A stretch of DNA of 6,879 bases. It comes from Clostridiales bacterium. Lineage in GTDB: Bacteria; Bacillota; Clostridia; Oscillospirales; Ruminococcaceae. This document shows, in pieces, positions 5,894-6,879 of this stretch. The first letter of the stretch is position 1, and each line of letters begins with the position of its first letter. The position numbers and the translations under genes are program-made. The stretch covers positions 1-6,879 of the forward strand of contig JAAZIT010000041.1 in assembly GCA_012800685.1 (NCBI GenBank), written 5' to 3'. The notes below the pieces were generated by a model. The model saw only the letters and a list, made by a program, of their open reading frames with translations, did not search any database and was not told where the DNA came from.

Positions 5894-6562
5894 CTAATTA
5901 CCTATAATATTACCGTCAGAGATTTCAATGATTCTATCACACTGCTCTGCTATTTTCGGATCATGTGTGACAATAATAATGGTTTTTCCCTGTTCGTTTA
6001 AATCTTTAAAAAGCTGTATAATTTCTTGACCTGTTTTTGTATCCAATGCTCCTGTAGGCTCATCTGCAAGTATCATACTAGGTTCATTTACTATTGCCCT
6101 AGCTATTGCAACTCTTTGTTTCTGTCCGCCTGAAAGTTTATTTACTGGCTTTTTAGCAAGCTCCTCAATTCCAACGGCATTTAAAGCTTTAAACGCAATT
6201 TCTTTTTTGTTTTTAATTTTCTTTTTTGAAAATGATAGTGGAATCATTACATTTTCGATTGTTGTAAAATCTTCAACCAAAGCAAAATCCTGCATTACCA
6301 ACCCAATCTTTTCATTTCTGATTTGTGCATACTGCTTTTCAGAAATCTTTTTAACTAAAGTATCATCTATGTGGTATTCACCATTCTGATAATTATCTAT
6401 GCAAGCCAAAATATGCAGAAGTGTTGATTTTCCTGCACCACTTTTTCCGATTACTGCAACCATTTCACCTTCTTCAATTTCAATATTAATACCCTTTAAA
6501 GCTTCAAATTCATTTGCTTTTTTAGGATTATATATCTTTTGAATATTTGTTAGCTTAATCAT
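5894..6562 (-). CDS. ABC transporter ATP-binding protein (MacB/LolD-like)
   Basis: This 222-aa protein has all the marks of an ABC ATPase. They are an aromatic Y11, Walker A GKSGAGKS at 39-46, Q-loop Q91 (MQDFALVEDF), signature LSGGQKQRV at 143-151, Walker B MILADEP at 163-169, D-loop GALD at 171-174 and switch His in THD at 199-201. The sequence EPTGALDTKTG is typical of the MacB/LolD/FtsE group, which drives extrusion or release of peptides, lipoproteins or antimicrobials with an FtsX-like permease. Length and ends are complete. The start ATG has AGGAG (6569-6573) 6 nt upstream. This site overlaps the stop codon of the upstream permease gene, so the two are probably translationally coupled. 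The substrate cannot be told from the sequence. In Firmicutes such pairs often give resistance to antimicrobial peptides. Confidence 0.93.
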   Translation of the reverse strand: MIKLTNIQKIYNPKKANEFEALKGINIEIEEGEMVAVIGKSGAGKSTLLHILACIDNYQNGEYHIDDTLVKKISEKQYAQIRNEKIGLVMQDFALVEDFTTIENVMIPLSFSKKKIKNKKEIAFKALNAVGIEELAKKPVNKLSGGQKQRVAIARAIVNEPSMILADEPTGALDTKTGQEIIQLFKDLNEQGKTIIIVTHDPKIAEQCDRIIEISDGNIIGN

Positions 6563-6571
6563 TTATTACTC

Positions 6572-6879
6572 CTATTCGTTGGACATTAAAATTCCTCTAG
6601 GTGTGTTTTTCCTCATAATACCTATTGGCATTATGAGAGAGATTAGCAAGTTTACCACAACTATACCACCACAAACCAATAACTGCCATTTGCCCAATGT
6701 AATGACTGTATTTCCAAGAAAACCACTTATTTTCATTATATTTAATATAATTAGAGTTATTATAAAACTTGTAATTGCAGTTAATATGTTATTAATAAAG
6801 TTAATTAAAATACAAGATTTCCACCCTGAACCGCAAATATAGAAAATTCCGTATTCCTTAATTCGCTCTTTAATATTTA
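6572..6879 (-). CDS. FtsX-like ABC transporter permease, C-terminal end (partial)
   Basis: The - strand frame entering at the window edge gives about 102 residues, ending at TAG 6572-6574. It opens NIKEREIKEYG-like (NIKERIKEYGIFYICGSGWK), the cytoplasmic loop typical before the last FtsX transmembrane pair. Two hydrophobic segments follow: INFINNILTAITSFIITLII and LLVCGGIVVVNLLISLIMPI. The end is RKNTPRGILMSNE, which fits the family's usual C-terminal 'sP...L...E'. It is the membrane partner of the ATPase encoded 9 nt downstream. The permease gene comes first in the operon, opposite to the more common ATPase-first order. The rest of the gene and the operon promoter lie beyond 6879. Confidence 0.8.
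   Translation of the reverse strand, partial: NIKERIKEYGIFYICGSGWKSCILINFINNILTAITSFIITLIILNIMKISGFLGNTVITLGKWQLLVCGGIVVVNLLISLIMPIGIMRKNTPRGILMSNE

Noticed and set aside
6207..6389. Open frame of 60 codons on the + strand
   Set aside because: It lies wholly inside the ABC ATPase gene on the opposite strand, between Walker A and the signature motif.
6579..6842. Open frame of 87 codons on the + strand with hydrophobic stretches
   Set aside because: It is the complement of the permease transmembrane segments. The - strand frame has the FtsX-like ending and couples to the ATPase.
1..6879. CRISPR array or tandem repeat array
   Set aside because: No regularly spaced direct repeats of 23-40 nt were seen on reading through the window.

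Overview
The window looks like chromosomal DNA from a low-GC Gram-positive bacterium, probably Clostridia (Lachnospiraceae or Clostridium-like). This rests on AT-rich codon use, strong AGGAGG ribosome-binding sites, a tRNA-Ser with an encoded CCA end, and the gene families present. No species can be named from the sequence.

Left part (1-1900, + strand): a tRNA-Ser(GGA) with its terminator, then two intact P-loop kinase-like genes. The first (248-745) resembles the FlaR/'DNA topology modulation' adenylate-kinase-like family. The second (1160-1735) is a nucleotide-kinase-like P-loop protein preceded by a leader of about 200 nt with two hairpins. A 51-codon remnant of a GyrI-like effector-binding domain follows directly, then a perfect 19-bp-arm palindrome (2002-2044) whose halves look like IS3-family terminal repeats.

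Middle part (2070-4176, - strand): a decayed polymorphic toxin cassette, and the main result. In transcription order it holds (1) a toxin of about 325 aa ending in a PoNe nuclease domain (PD-(D/E)xK type), (2) a 236-aa PoNi immunity protein (DUF1910/DUF1911 type), and (3) a small protein of about 128 aa with no assigned family that may be a second immunity protein. All three can be rebuilt end to end with plausible starts and stops, but together they carry eight single-base indels, mostly in short homopolymers, and two nonsense codons. In each gene the indels sum so that the repaired length is an exact number of codons.

Right part (4341-6879): a broken gene for a membrane-anchored, repeat-rich (beta-solenoid-like) surface protein on the - strand; a truncated + strand fragment resembling the C-terminus of a mobilization relaxase; and an intact - strand ABC-transporter ATPase (5894-6562) coupled to the end of its FtsX-like permease, which runs off the window.

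The kinases, the ATPase and the visible permease end have clean frames, whereas the cassette and the surface gene are riddled with lesions. This favours real local pseudogenization in an accessory region bounded by mobile-element debris over uniform sequencing error, but the homopolymer bias means read-level checking is needed.
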